A stretch of 18,605 bases of DNA from DASUPK01 sp033856335 (GTDB taxonomy: Bacteria; Actinomycetota; Thermoleophilia; Solirubrobacterales; 70-9): assembly GCA_033856335.1 (NCBI GenBank), contig JAWVFG010000076.1:1-18605 (forward strand), written 5' to 3'. The translations under genes and the position numbers were made by a program. Position 1 is the stretch's first letter, and the number at the start of each line of letters is the position of its first letter. The notes under the pieces were generated by a model. The model had not been told where the DNA came from. It saw nothing but the letters and a program-made list of their open reading frames with translations, and ran no database searches. Shown here in pieces: positions 1 through 6,613 of this stretch.

Positions 1-2
1 AG

Positions 3-1694
3 GCCGAGGAGCGCTTCCGCAAGGCGTTCGACGACAGCCAGGTCGGAATGGCATTGGTCTCGACCGCGGGGCGATACCAGCGCGTCAACCGGGCTCTCTG
101 CGAGATCACCGGCTATCCCGAGAACGAACTCCTAGGAAAGACCTTCAGCGAGATCACCCACGCGGACGACGTCGACGCCGACCTCGACGCCATGCGCGAC
201 CTCCTCGACGGCGAGCGATACGGCTACCGGACCGAGAAGCGATACATCCACGCCGAGGGTCACGCGGTCTGGATCTCCCTCAACGTCTCGCCGGTCTACG
301 ACAGCGAGGGCGCGCTGGGATATCTGATCAGCCAGATCGAGGACATCTCCGATCGCAAGGAGTCCGAGGAGCGGCTCACCCGGCAGGCCCTCCACGATTC
401 CCTCACGGGCCTCCCGAATCGGACCCTGTTCTCGGACCGCGTGCGAATGGCGTCGAACCGGAGGGCCGTCCGCGGCTACGCGATCATCTACCTCGACCTG
501 GACGGCTTCAAGCTCGTCAACGACACCCTCGGCCACTCCGCCGGCGACCAGGTGCTGATCGAGGTCGCACGCCGGCTGGAGCGCCTGCTGCGGGCGGGCG
601 ACACCCTGGCACGACTGAGCGGCGACGAATTCGCGCTCCTCTGCGAGGAGGTCGGCGAGGAGGACGTCCGCGCGATCGCGGACCGGGTTATCGACTCGAT
701 GGCGAAGCCGATCGAGGTGCAGGGCAGGCCGATCACGCAGGCCGCCAGCATCGGCATCGCGCTGTACTCGGCGGATGGATCGCCTACGGAGCCCGACCAG
801 ATGCTGGGCGACGCCGACCTCGCGATGTACCGGGCCAAGGCCGCGGGAAAGTCTCGCTACGCGCTCTTCGAGACGTGGATGCGCACCGGCGACACCGACC
901 ACACAGGGCTGGAGCGCGAGCTCCGGGAGGGGATCGGGCGGGGCGAGCTCATTGTGCATTACCAGCCCGAGGTGGACCTGACCACCGGCGCGATCACCGG
1001 CGCGGAGGCCCTGGTGCGCTGGCAGCACCCGGATCGAGGCCTGCTGGAGCCTGCGCAGTTCCTCTACATCGCCGAGTCGACCGACCTGATCACGGAGCTC
1101 GACGATCTCGTCATGCGGGAGGCCTGCTTCCAGGCGGCGCGCTGGCGCGAGGAGATTCCCGAGAGCGATCAGTTCACGGTCTCGGTCAATATCAGCGAGC
1201 GGCGCCTGGCGGACCCCGGACTGAGCGGCAAGATCGCGCAGTCGGTCGCCGACGCGCAGCTGCCGCCCTCATCGATGTGCCTGGAGATCGCCGAGCGGGC
1301 GGTGATGGATAGGCGGGCGGCGGCGCTCATCGCCATCCCCGACCTCGAGCAGCTGGGCATCCGGCTGCTGATAGACGACTTCGGCATCGCGATCTCGTCT
1401 TTCGGGAGCCTCAAGCGCCTGCCGCGTCTGAATGCCATCAAGATCGACGCGTCGTTCATCGCAGGCCTCGGCCGCTCGCGCGAGGATGCCGCGGGCGTCG
1501 CCGCCATCGTCGGGCTCGCCCACGGCCTTGGCCTGACCGCGACGGCTGAGGGGCTGGAGCGAGAGGAGCAGCTCCGCGAGCTCCAGGCGCTCCACTGCGA
1601 CCGGGGCCAGGGCTACTACTTCGCTCGGCCGCAGCCGCCGGCGGCTCTGGGTGAGCTGCTCACCTCTGCGCGCCTCGGTGAGTTGATCTCCTAG
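3..1694 (+). CDS. PAS-GGDEF-EAL cyclic-di-GMP signalling protein (5' partial)
   Basis: The reading frame is open from base 3, so the gene begins upstream of the window. The first internal ATG (48) cuts into a PAS domain whose AEERFRKAFDDSQVGMALVS-type opening is already complete upstream of it, so 48 is not the true start. Numbering from the ATG at 48, a PAS/PAC sensor fills about residues 1-105. The diguanylate cyclase domain has the variant signature SGDEF at 191-195, and an intact RxxD inhibitory site (RAGD) lies five residues before it. The EAL phosphodiesterase domain begins near residue 290, with EALVRW at 320, then VNIS, LEIAE, IDDFG, IKID and AEGLE. The metal-binding and catalytic residues therefore look complete, and phosphodiesterase activity is likely. 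Cyclase activity is uncertain because SGDEF departs from GGDEF. It probably shares a transcript with the next gene, 19 nt downstream. Confidence 0.93.
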   Translation, partial: AEERFRKAFDDSQVGMALVSTAGRYQRVNRALCEITGYPENELLGKTFSEITHADDVDADLDAMRDLLDGERYGYRTEKRYIHAEGHAVWISLNVSPVYDSEGALGYLISQIEDISDRKESEERLTRQALHDSLTGLPNRTLFSDRVRMASNRRAVRGYAIIYLDLDGFKLVNDTLGHSAGDQVLIEVARRLERLLRAGDTLARLSGDEFALLCEEVGEEDVRAIADRVIDSMAKPIEVQGRPITQAASIGIALYSADGSPTEPDQMLGDADLAMYRAKAAGKSRYALFETWMRTGDTDHTGLERELREGIGRGELIVHYQPEVDLTTGAITGAEALVRWQHPDRGLLEPAQFLYIAESTDLITELDDLVMREACFQAARWREEIPESDQFTVSVNISERRLADPGLSGKIAQSVADAQLPPSSMCLEIAERAVMDRRAAALIAIPDLEQLGIRLLIDDFGIAISSFGSLKRLPRLNAIKIDASFIAGLGRSREDAAGVAAIVGLAHGLGLTATAEGLEREEQLRELQALHCDRGQGYYFARPQPPAALGELLTSARLGELIS

Positions 1695-1713
1695 AACGTG
1701 GCAGGATGCGGCC

Positions 1714-2223
1714 GTGGGCCGCATCCCCCAATCCGACCCGATGGAGCCCAAGGGCCTCTGGATGAGCGCGCTCTCCTGGTCGGCGCGGCAGCGCCCGATG
1801 ACCTGGTTCCTGGTCAACATCGGGAACAAGATCGACCCGTACCTGATGAGGGCGACTGGTGGCCGGGTGAGGACCACCCTCAACGCTCCCACCGTCCTGC
1901 TCACCCACACCGGCGCGAAGAGCGGGAAGAAGCGGACCACCCCGCTCGCCTACTTCACGGACGGAGACAACGTGATCCTGATCGCCTCTCGGGGAGGTCA
2001 CCTGGACCACCCGGCCTGGTACCACAACGTCCTCGCGAACCCGGAGGTCGAGCTCTTCACCAAGGGCGGCGGAGGCCGCTACCGGGCGAGGGAGGCTCAG
2101 GGTGAGCTCCGCCAGCGGCTCTGGGGCCTCGCCACGAGCTTCTATCCCGGCTTCGCGAAGTACCAGGAGCGCGCCGGCGACAGGCGAATCCCGGTCATCC
2201 TCTGCATCCCGCAGGACGACTAA
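1714..2223 (+). CDS. Deazaflavin (F420)-dependent nitroreductase-family protein
   Basis: This 169-residue protein belongs to the DUF385/Ddn-like family, whose members use reduced coenzyme F420 to reduce quinones or nitro compounds. Visible family signatures are TVLLTHTGAKSGKKRTTPL (about residues 60-78), which contacts the cofactor phosphate tail, and HPAWYHNVLANPEVEL (99-114). The size is typical. The start taken is GTG at 1714, with a weak AGGA upstream at 1703-1706. An in-frame ATG at 1741 is an alternative, but no ribosome-binding site precedes it. The gene lies 19 nt after the cyclic-di-GMP gene on the same strand. The physiological substrate cannot be told from sequence, and members of this family are numerous in actinobacteria. 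Confidence 0.88.
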   Translation: MGRIPQSDPMEPKGLWMSALSWSARQRPMTWFLVNIGNKIDPYLMRATGGRVRTTLNAPTVLLTHTGAKSGKKRTTPLAYFTDGDNVILIASRGGHLDHPAWYHNVLANPEVELFTKGGGGRYRAREAQGELRQRLWGLATSFYPGFAKYQERAGDRRIPVILCIPQDD

Positions 2224-2277
2224 CCGCGCATTAGCCTTGTGCGAGGGTGCCCCGCGAGGAGCAACCCGTTTTCTGAT

Positions 2278-2365
2278 GGAGGGGTGGCAGAGCGGTTGAA
2301 TGCGGCGGCCTTGAAAGCCGTTAGGGGCCTTCGGTCCCTCGGGGGTTCGAATCCCTCCCCCTCCG
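2278..2365 (+). tRNA. tRNA-Ser (anticodon TGA)
   Basis: A full cloverleaf can be folded by eye. The acceptor stem GGAGGGG (2278-2284) pairs with CCCCTCC (2358-2364), with discriminator G at 2365. The anticodon stem 2305-2309/2317-2321 encloses the loop CTTGAAA, giving anticodon TGA at 2312-2314. The T stem 2341-2345/2353-2357 encloses the loop TTCGAAT. The long variable arm between 2322 and 2340 is the class II hallmark of serine tRNAs. It reads UCA and, by wobble, other UCN codons. CCA is not encoded. Confidence 0.97.
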
Positions 2366-2370
2366 CTGTG

Positions 2371-2398
2371 CCGGGCCGGTAGCTCGGTCCGGCTACCG
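2371..2398. terminator. Possible bidirectional hairpin terminator after tRNA-Ser
   Basis: CCGGGCCG (2371-2378) can pair with CGGTCCGG (2385-2392) as an 8-bp stem with one G-U pair and a 6-nt loop. An overlapping alternative stem, CGGTAGC (2377-2383) with GCTACCG (2392-2398), competes with it. It lies just after the tRNA and includes the stop codon of the convergent minus-strand gene. There is no T-tract, so terminator function is only inferred from position. Confidence 0.4.
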
Positions 2399-3583
2399 CA
2401 GCGTGGCGGTCATGTCCACGGTGCCGATCGCGTCGCCTGTGGCGAAGTCGTCGCTGGCGCTGCCGGATTCGGTTGGGAAGATCTGGTTGAGCGTGAAGGC
2501 CGCCACGTCCGCGAGGGAGACGGTGGCGCCGGTGACCGTGAGCTGCTTGGTGCTCGGGTCGATCGACCGGGTGCCGGTGGACCAGTCGATCGTCGCGAGC
2601 GCGGCGACGATGCTCGTCCCGTTCGGCAGGGTCGCCGTTGAAGCGAGGGCGTTGCGATCGAATTGGCTCGTGAAGTCCGTGCTGAGCAGCTGAGTGCCGA
2701 CCGGTGGATCCGCCGAGGCGCAGGCGCTCGGGTTGGCGACGCTGCTGTTTTTGGTCAGCACCTGGCCTCCGCCGGTGACCAGCTCGCCCGCGGTGAAGTC
2801 CGGAGCAACGGCACCGCCCGTGACCGGGAAGGTGTATTGCGTCCCAGTGATATTCGCCACCCCCGGCGCGATGGGTGCGACGCCAGGCGGAGAGCCCGTC
2901 GGAAGCGGGTCGATGCAGTGTGGGCTCAGTTTGGAGACGAACGTGCCCGTCGGGTCCGTATTGAGCACGATCGTCCCGCTGCCGGGAACCACCTCGACGG
3001 TCAGGGGGTCGGTCGTCACCGAGACGATCGTCCCGAGCGGCTGACCGGCCTTCACCCTGCCGCCCGCCGACTTCTTCGCCCCCTTTCCCTTGGTGGGGGA
3101 GAAGGCGCGGTTGAGCGCCTGGGCGCCCTTGCCCGCGATCGTGGCGCTGACGTTCACGATCTTCGCGCCCCAGCCATCGCGGGAGACCGTCCCGCCCACG
3201 AGGTTGCCGAAGGCGCTCACTTTCCTCTTGCCGATCTTGGCCGCGATGCTGCCCGCACCGCCGTTGGCGCCGAAGGTGAGGGCCGTGATCTTGACCTTGG
3301 TCTTGCCCTTGCCGCGCTTGGCCTTGAAGCCGCCGGAGACCTGCACCGTCCCGGAGCCGTCCACCGGATCGAGGGCCCCTCCGGTGATCGGCAGGGTGAG
3401 ACCGCTCGGCTTCAGCTTCAGGCCGCGCGAGCCGTGCAGCTGGATGACAACGGATCCGCCCTTGAGCGCGTCCTGCCCGGCCATCGCCGAGCTCGACATC
3501 GCGAGCAGTGCGACCACCACGGACACGGCCGTGATCACGCCGCGACGGCCTGCGCTCGTGTGCTTGTCCCTGTAGATCGACAT
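2393..3583 (-). CDS. Exported protein with two copies of a TGG-containing domain (possibly HtaA-like)
   Basis: This is a 396-residue exported protein of unknown function. The start taken is ATG at 3583, because an RR pair (13-14), a hydrophobic stretch (16-30) and a probable AMA|G signal-peptidase site near residue 35 follow directly. The frame stays open to 3745, but the extra residues do not resemble a signal. The mature part contains an internal duplication. Copy one has LPITGGALDP (64-73), SGG, ALNRAF (156-161) and AGQPLGTIVSVT (179-190). Copy two has FPVTGGAVAP (252-261), TGGG, TLNQIF (364-369) and TGDAIGTVDMT (382-392). A Lys/Gly-rich stretch occurs near 88-98 and 165-173. The spacing of the repeats recalls HtaA-type heme-binding surface domains, but I cannot confirm that. 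The similarity between the two halves is seen directly; a ligand is not assignable. Confidence 0.75.
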   Translation of the reverse strand: MSIYRDKHTSAGRRGVITAVSVVVALLAMSSSAMAGQDALKGGSVVIQLHGSRGLKLKPSGLTLPITGGALDPVDGSGTVQVSGGFKAKRGKGKTKVKITALTFGANGGAGSIAAKIGKRKVSAFGNLVGGTVSRDGWGAKIVNVSATIAGKGAQALNRAFSPTKGKGAKKSAGGRVKAGQPLGTIVSVTTDPLTVEVVPGSGTIVLNTDPTGTFVSKLSPHCIDPLPTGSPPGVAPIAPGVANITGTQYTFPVTGGAVAPDFTAGELVTGGGQVLTKNSSVANPSACASADPPVGTQLLSTDFTSQFDRNALASTATLPNGTSIVAALATIDWSTGTRSIDPSTKQLTVTGATVSLADVAAFTLNQIFPTESGSASDDFATGDAIGTVDMTATLR

Positions 3584-3681
3584 CCAGTCTTTCGGATCGG
3601 TTCCCGCCAGTGCGCCGCTCAGTGTCTCACGGGATAGCAGGGGATGCGCCAGTGAACAACCAGGTGGCCCAGGCGGTCCGG

Positions 3682-3719
3682 AACGGAAACCGGGCGCCCG
3701 CAGGCGCCCGGAATCCGTT
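3682..3719 (-). terminator. Strong two-part hairpin downstream of the Asp-loop secreted protein
   Basis: A near-perfect hairpin is present. AACGGA (3682-3687) pairs with TCCGTT (3714-3719) and CCGGGCGCC (3690-3698) pairs with GGCGCCCGG (3703-3711). A symmetric AA/AA internal loop separates the two stems, and a 4-nt CGCA loop closes the top. It lies 44 nt past the stop codon of the minus-strand gene ending at 3764 and about 100 nt before the next minus-strand start, so it is best explained as that gene's terminator. No T-run follows, as is often the case in high-GC bacteria. Confidence 0.65.
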
Positions 3720-3763
3720 AGGAGAAGGGATGCGCGACAGCGCAACCCGATTGATGCTGTGAG

Positions 3764-4480
3764 CTACTTGACCAGCTCGACCTTCTCGAACGTGGTGCCC
3801 GAGAGCTCCGCCTCGTGGACCGGGGTGCCGGGGGTGAGGTCGGCAGTCGTGCAGACACTGCCGCCATCGCCACTGCTGTCGCCCGGCAGATCCTCGGTCG
3901 ATCCGTCGTCGCTGGACCCGTCGTCGCTGGACCCGTCGTCGCTCGACGTGGACGCAACGCCGGGGTCGGAGCTGTCGTCCGCCTCCAGCTGGTCCTCCGT
4001 CTCGCACTTGATCTCGGTGCTGGCGTCCACCGTGCCGGAAACCTGGCCTCCACCGGCGAGGTCGATGGTCAGCGTGGTGCCGTCGAAGCCGGCGATCGTG
4101 CCGGCGTTCTCCGCTCCGTCCAAGACACCGTTGTTGTCGGTGTCCTGGTCGTTGGGGAGGTTCGCCGTCTGATCCTCGGCGGCGTTGTTGAGTCCGTCAT
4201 GATCGGCGTCCTCGAGGCCGTCGGGACGGCCGTTGTGATTCGAGTCCTTGGAGCGAGGGCTGGTGCCCTCCTGGAACTCGTTCAGGTTGTCGACGTGATC
4301 CTTGTCCTGGTCCTTGTTCGCCTGGTCGACCTTGAGCGAGAGATGGAACTTCTTCTCCCACTTGTCGGGAATCTGATCGTGGTTCCTGTCCTTCGCGACG
4401 GCTGAGCCACCGAATGCAACCAGCAGGAGCGCCAGCGCCCCGGCGGCAGCCACCGCGAAAGTTCCTGTCTTTCCTCTCAT
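3764..4480 (-). CDS. Exported Asp-loop (thrombospondin-3/EF-hand-like) protein with a DUF5666-like C-terminal domain
   Basis: This 238-residue protein is probably secreted. The start is ATG 4480, which is preceded on the minus strand by a purine-rich AAGGAAGGAAG (4483-4493), a good ribosome-binding site. A signal peptide spans residues 1-29 (hydrophobic 8-26, AVA|K). Residues 31-125 carry four or five Asp/Asn-rich loops such as DRNHDQIPDKWE, NKDQDKDHVDNLNE, DSNHNGRPDGLED and DTDNNGVLDGAE. These match the DxDxDGxxDxxE pattern of calcium-binding thrombospondin type-3/dockerin-like loops. From about 128 to the end lies a beta-rich segment resembling DUF5666 (GTIAGFDGTTLTIDL, LTPGTPVHEAELSG). It is interrupted by an acidic low-complexity insert that includes three SSDDG units (179-193). 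Cys159 and Cys210 flank this insert and could form a disulfide. Calcium binding is inferred from the motif; the biological role is unknown. Confidence 0.8.
   Translation of the reverse strand: MRGKTGTFAVAAAGALALLLVAFGGSAVAKDRNHDQIPDKWEKKFHLSLKVDQANKDQDKDHVDNLNEFQEGTSPRSKDSNHNGRPDGLEDADHDGLNNAAEDQTANLPNDQDTDNNGVLDGAENAGTIAGFDGTTLTIDLAGGGQVSGTVDASTEIKCETEDQLEADDSSDPGVASTSSDDGSSDDGSSDDGSTEDLPGDSSGDGGSVCTTADLTPGTPVHEAELSGTTFEKVELVK
3903..3947. repeat. Three tandem 15-bp units encoding SSDDG
   Basis: Three head-to-tail copies of CCGTCGTCGCTGGAC occur at 3903-3917, 3918-3932 and 3933-3947; the third copy has one change, G to C. They are in frame within the Asp-loop secreted protein and encode its SSDDG units on the minus strand. 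A unit length of a multiple of three lets copy number change without a frameshift. Confidence 0.9.
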
Positions 4481-4634
4481 GACTTCCTTCCTTGAACGGT
4501 GGCGGCCGTCCTCTGAAGACGTGTGCCCCGGCCGCCCTTGGGTTGACTTTGACCAGGCAACTATCGACTCCCATCGGTCAGCCACCGGTTAGCCCCGAGT
4601 TAGGGGTTGGTAAGGCGTGGACGAACGCCCGGTG

Positions 4635-5438
4635 TCAGCGCTCAGCGATAAGCAGGGTCTGCGCCGCACGCCCGATCGGCCCGCGCTCGTCGAGCAGGCG
4701 CGTATCGGCCATCCCGATTCCGTTTGGCTCAGGCAGCGTCACCGCATCGAGGCAGACCCACTCGCCGTGCGGCATCCGATGCAGGTGCACGGTGAGGTCG
4801 ACGTTGATGAACAGGTACTTCGTCCAATCGAGCGTGGCGCTCACGCCGTTCCCCGAGTCCGCGGCGGCCAGCACACGCTGGAGCGGCGTCGGCTCCTCGT
4901 CCGGGACGAGCGGAATGCCCATCCGCATCCACACGGTGGCCGGGCCCGGCTCGACGAAGGCTCCCTTCGTGAACCGGTAGTCCATGGCCGTGTGGTACCC
5001 GACGTCGTAGCCGATGTCCGGGAACGTGCCCGGCTCGGCGCGATCCGGGCCGGGCGGTGGCTCGGGTAGGTCGGACGGTTCCTCGAAGCTCACCTCCTCC
5101 GTGCGAAGGCGCCATCCCTGTGCGCGGACCAGCGCCTTGCCGTCATCCGCGGTGAGCGAGGCCTGAACCATCTCCACCCGGCGGCCGGGACGCACGACCT
5201 CGGCGTGCACCCGGAGGCGGGCGATCGGGACCGGGCGGACGATCTCGTATGTGATTCGGCCGACCTGGGCCGGCGCACCGTCGCCGCCATCCATCCGGCC
5301 GCCGCCGAGCCGCTCGAACTCGCGGCCGATCAGGGCCGCCGGCGGGCCGGCGTGCTGCGCACCGGGATCCCAGGGCCCTCGCGTCGCCTCCGTGGCGACA
5401 TAGCCGTCGCCGTCGGGCTCGTAGAAGGAGTCGGGCAC
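4635..5438 (-). CDS. Thioesterase-family protein (double hotdog, acyl-CoA thioesterase-like)
   Basis: This 267-residue protein has the layout of two-hotdog acyl-CoA thioesterases (4HBT_3/TesB-like). The N-terminal half has GPWDPGAQHAGPPAALIGRE (about 21-40), the HxGPPAAL motif common to the family, and VGRITYEIVRPVPIARL. The C-terminal half has ATLDWTKYLFINVDLTVHLHR, GEWVCLDAVT and a typical end, GIGMADTRLLDERGPIGRAAQ. Such enzymes hydrolyse acyl-CoA to free acid and CoA; the chain-length preference cannot be predicted here. The start is GTG at 5438. An AGGAT lies about 9 nt upstream, and no in-frame ATG is nearby. It is transcribed away from msrB across a 97-nt divergent gap. Confidence 0.82.
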   Translation of the reverse strand: MPDSFYEPDGDGYVATEATRGPWDPGAQHAGPPAALIGREFERLGGGRMDGGDGAPAQVGRITYEIVRPVPIARLRVHAEVVRPGRRVEMVQASLTADDGKALVRAQGWRLRTEEVSFEEPSDLPEPPPGPDRAEPGTFPDIGYDVGYHTAMDYRFTKGAFVEPGPATVWMRMGIPLVPDEEPTPLQRVLAAADSGNGVSATLDWTKYLFINVDLTVHLHRMPHGEWVCLDAVTLPEPNGIGMADTRLLDERGPIGRAAQTLLIAER

Positions 5439-5491
5439 GGAAGCATCCTACGAACGAGTAACGAAGGCCCCGCTCGGAGGACTGTGTAATC

Positions 5492-5509
5492 GACCGGGTT
5501 AACCTGGTC
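5492..5509. promoter_or_regulatory. Near-palindrome in the thioesterase/msrB divergent promoter region
   Basis: GACCGGGTTAACCTGGTC is an 18-bp inverted repeat with a perfect GGTTAACC core and one non-complementary pair. It lies 27 nt before the msrB start and 53 nt before the thioesterase start. A regulator here could control both genes. No known operator was recognised, so function is inferred from symmetry and position only. Confidence 0.45.
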
Positions 5510-5524
5510 ACACCCCACCTAAGC

Positions 5525-5528
5525 GAGG
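5525..5528 (+). promoter_or_regulatory. Ribosome-binding site that fixes the TTG start of msrB
   Basis: GAGG at 5525-5528 stands 7 nt before the TTG at 5536, an ideal distance. No ATG or GTG occurs in frame before the conserved WRQELTPEQY region, so the site supports TTG initiation. Confidence 0.7.
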
Positions 5529-5535
5529 TACAGAC

Positions 5536-5937
5536 TTGGAGAAGGTCAAGAAGAGCGAGCAGGAGTGGCGCCAGGAGCTGACGCCCGAGCAATACGAGGT
5601 CGTTCGCCAGAAGGGGACGGAGGCGCCGTTCTCGAGCGAGCTCAACGACGTCAAGGACCCGGGTCAGTTCGTGTGCGTGGCCTGTGGCGAGCCGCTGTTC
5701 GCCTCCGAGACGAAGTTCGACTCGGGGACGGGCTGGCCCAGCTTCTACGCGCCCATGGACGACGAGAAGGTGGAGACCGAGTCCGACAACAGCATGTTCA
5801 TGAAGCGAACCGAGGTGCTCTGCTCAAAGTGCGACGCGCATCTTGGGCACGTCTTTGACGACGGTCCCGCCGACAAGACCGGGCTGCGCTACTGCATCAA
5901 CGGCTGCGCCCTGGAGTTCAAGCCCGAGCAGAACTAA
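5536..5937 (+). CDS. msrB: Peptide-methionine (R)-S-oxide reductase MsrB
   Basis: This cytosolic repair enzyme of 133 residues reduces the R epimer of methionine sulfoxide in proteins, normally recycled by thioredoxin. Seen directly are WRQELTPEQYEVVRQKGTEA (11-30), two zinc-binding pairs C47-x2-C50 and C96-x2-C99, the substrate-pocket motif SGTGWPSF (63-70), GHVFDDGP (104-111) and the catalytic cysteine C120 in RYCIN. The place where many MsrB proteins carry a resolving cysteine (GCGWPSF) holds Thr65, while an extra Cys124 (RYCINGC) lies four residues after the catalytic one. There is no signal peptide. The start is TTG 5536, chosen from the GAGG at 5525. The length and domain are normal for a stand-alone MsrB, with no MsrA fusion. 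Confidence 0.97.
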   Translation: MEKVKKSEQEWRQELTPEQYEVVRQKGTEAPFSSELNDVKDPGQFVCVACGEPLFASETKFDSGTGWPSFYAPMDDEKVETESDNSMFMKRTEVLCSKCDAHLGHVFDDGPADKTGLRYCINGCALEFKPEQN

Positions 5938-5939
5938 AC

Positions 5940-5960
5940 GGGTTGCGCCGTCGCGCACCC
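5940..5960. terminator. Hairpin between convergent msrB and response regulator genes
   Basis: GGG (5940-5942) and TGCGC (5944-5948) pair with GCGCA (5953-5957) and CCC (5958-5960) around the loop CGTC, leaving one bulged T. The hairpin starts 3 nt after the msrB stop and fills most of the 34-nt gap to the stop of the opposing gene. It may therefore end both transcripts. No T-tract is present. Confidence 0.5.
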
Positions 5961-5971
5961 TCGCATCAAGC

Positions 5972-6613
5972 TCAGACTTTTCCGCCGGCGCCCAGGTAGC
6001 TGAAGCGCACGGCGAGGGCCACCGCCTCGGTCCGCGTATCGACCTCCATCCGGGCGATCGCGTTCCGGACGTGGGTGTGGACCGTGGCGGGACTGAGTGA
6101 AAGCCGGTCGGCGATCTGCTTGACGCGCAGGCCCTCCGCGAGCAGCTCGAGGATCTCACGCTCGCGGGGGGTCAGCTCGAGCAGCTTCTCGACCTCGCCG
6201 GCGCCCTGGCCGAGCTCGGTGCCGACGAAGGTCCCTCCACTCGCCACGACCTCGATCGCCCGAGCGATGTCCTCGCTGGGGGCGGACTTGAGGACGTAGC
6301 CGGAGGCCCCGGCGCGCAGCGCCAGTGTCAGCAGGTCGGGCTGGGCATGGGCGGTGAAGATGATGACCCTGGTCTCGGGACGGGCCTTGAGGATGTCCTT
6401 GGTGGCGTCGATGCCGTCCTTGCCGGGCAGCTCCACGTCGACAATGCAGACGTCGGGCTCGAGCTCCTTGACCACGTCGACGACCTGCTCGCCGGTCTCG
6501 GCCTCGCCGACGATCTCGACGCCCTCGACCGCCGCCATCCTCGCCTTGATGGCTTCGCGGACGATCTCATGGTCGTCGCAGAGAACTACTCGCTTGGGAG
6601 AGGAGGCGCTCAT
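5972..6613 (-). CDS. NarL/FixJ-type response regulator (REC-LuxR HTH)
   Basis: This is a 213-residue DNA-binding response regulator. The receiver domain (about 7-122) has the acidic pair D13-D14, the phospho-acceptor D59 in CIVDVELPG, T87 in IIFTAH and K109 in YVLKSA, all as expected for a phosphorylatable receiver. The LuxR-type helix-turn-helix (about 147-203) contains LTPREREILELLAEGL, KQIADRLSLSPATVHTHVRNA and a closing dimer helix. The ATG at 6613 directly abuts the TAA of serS (TAAATG), so translation is probably coupled to serS. No histidine kinase is encoded in the window, so it is an orphan here and its signal and targets are unknown. Confidence 0.93.
   Translation of the reverse strand: MSASSPKRVVLCDDHEIVREAIKARMAAVEGVEIVGEAETGEQVVDVVKELEPDVCIVDVELPGKDGIDATKDILKARPETRVIIFTAHAQPDLLTLALRAGASGYVLKSAPSEDIARAIEVVASGGTFVGTELGQGAGEVEKLLELTPREREILELLAEGLRVKQIADRLSLSPATVHTHVRNAIARMEVDTRTEAVALAVRFSYLGAGGKV

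Noticed and set aside
2278..2365. tRNA gene as an integration (att) site
   Set aside because: No integrase and no direct repeat of the tRNA 3' end was seen in the window, and the flanking genes look native.
2663..3637. A 324-codon plus-strand frame opposite the duplicated secreted protein
   Set aside because: It is rich in Arg, Ala, Gly and His with no recognisable motif, typical of an antisense shadow of a GC-rich gene. The minus strand has a signal peptide and an internal duplication.
3903..3947. Short tandem repeats considered as a CRISPR array
   Set aside because: The units are 15 bp with no spacers, lie in frame in a coding region, and no cas genes are present.
4591..4608. Small hairpin AGCCCC/GGGGTT downstream of the thioesterase
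   Set aside because: The stem is only 6 bp including a G-U pair and is not followed by a T-tract, so it is too weak to call a terminator.
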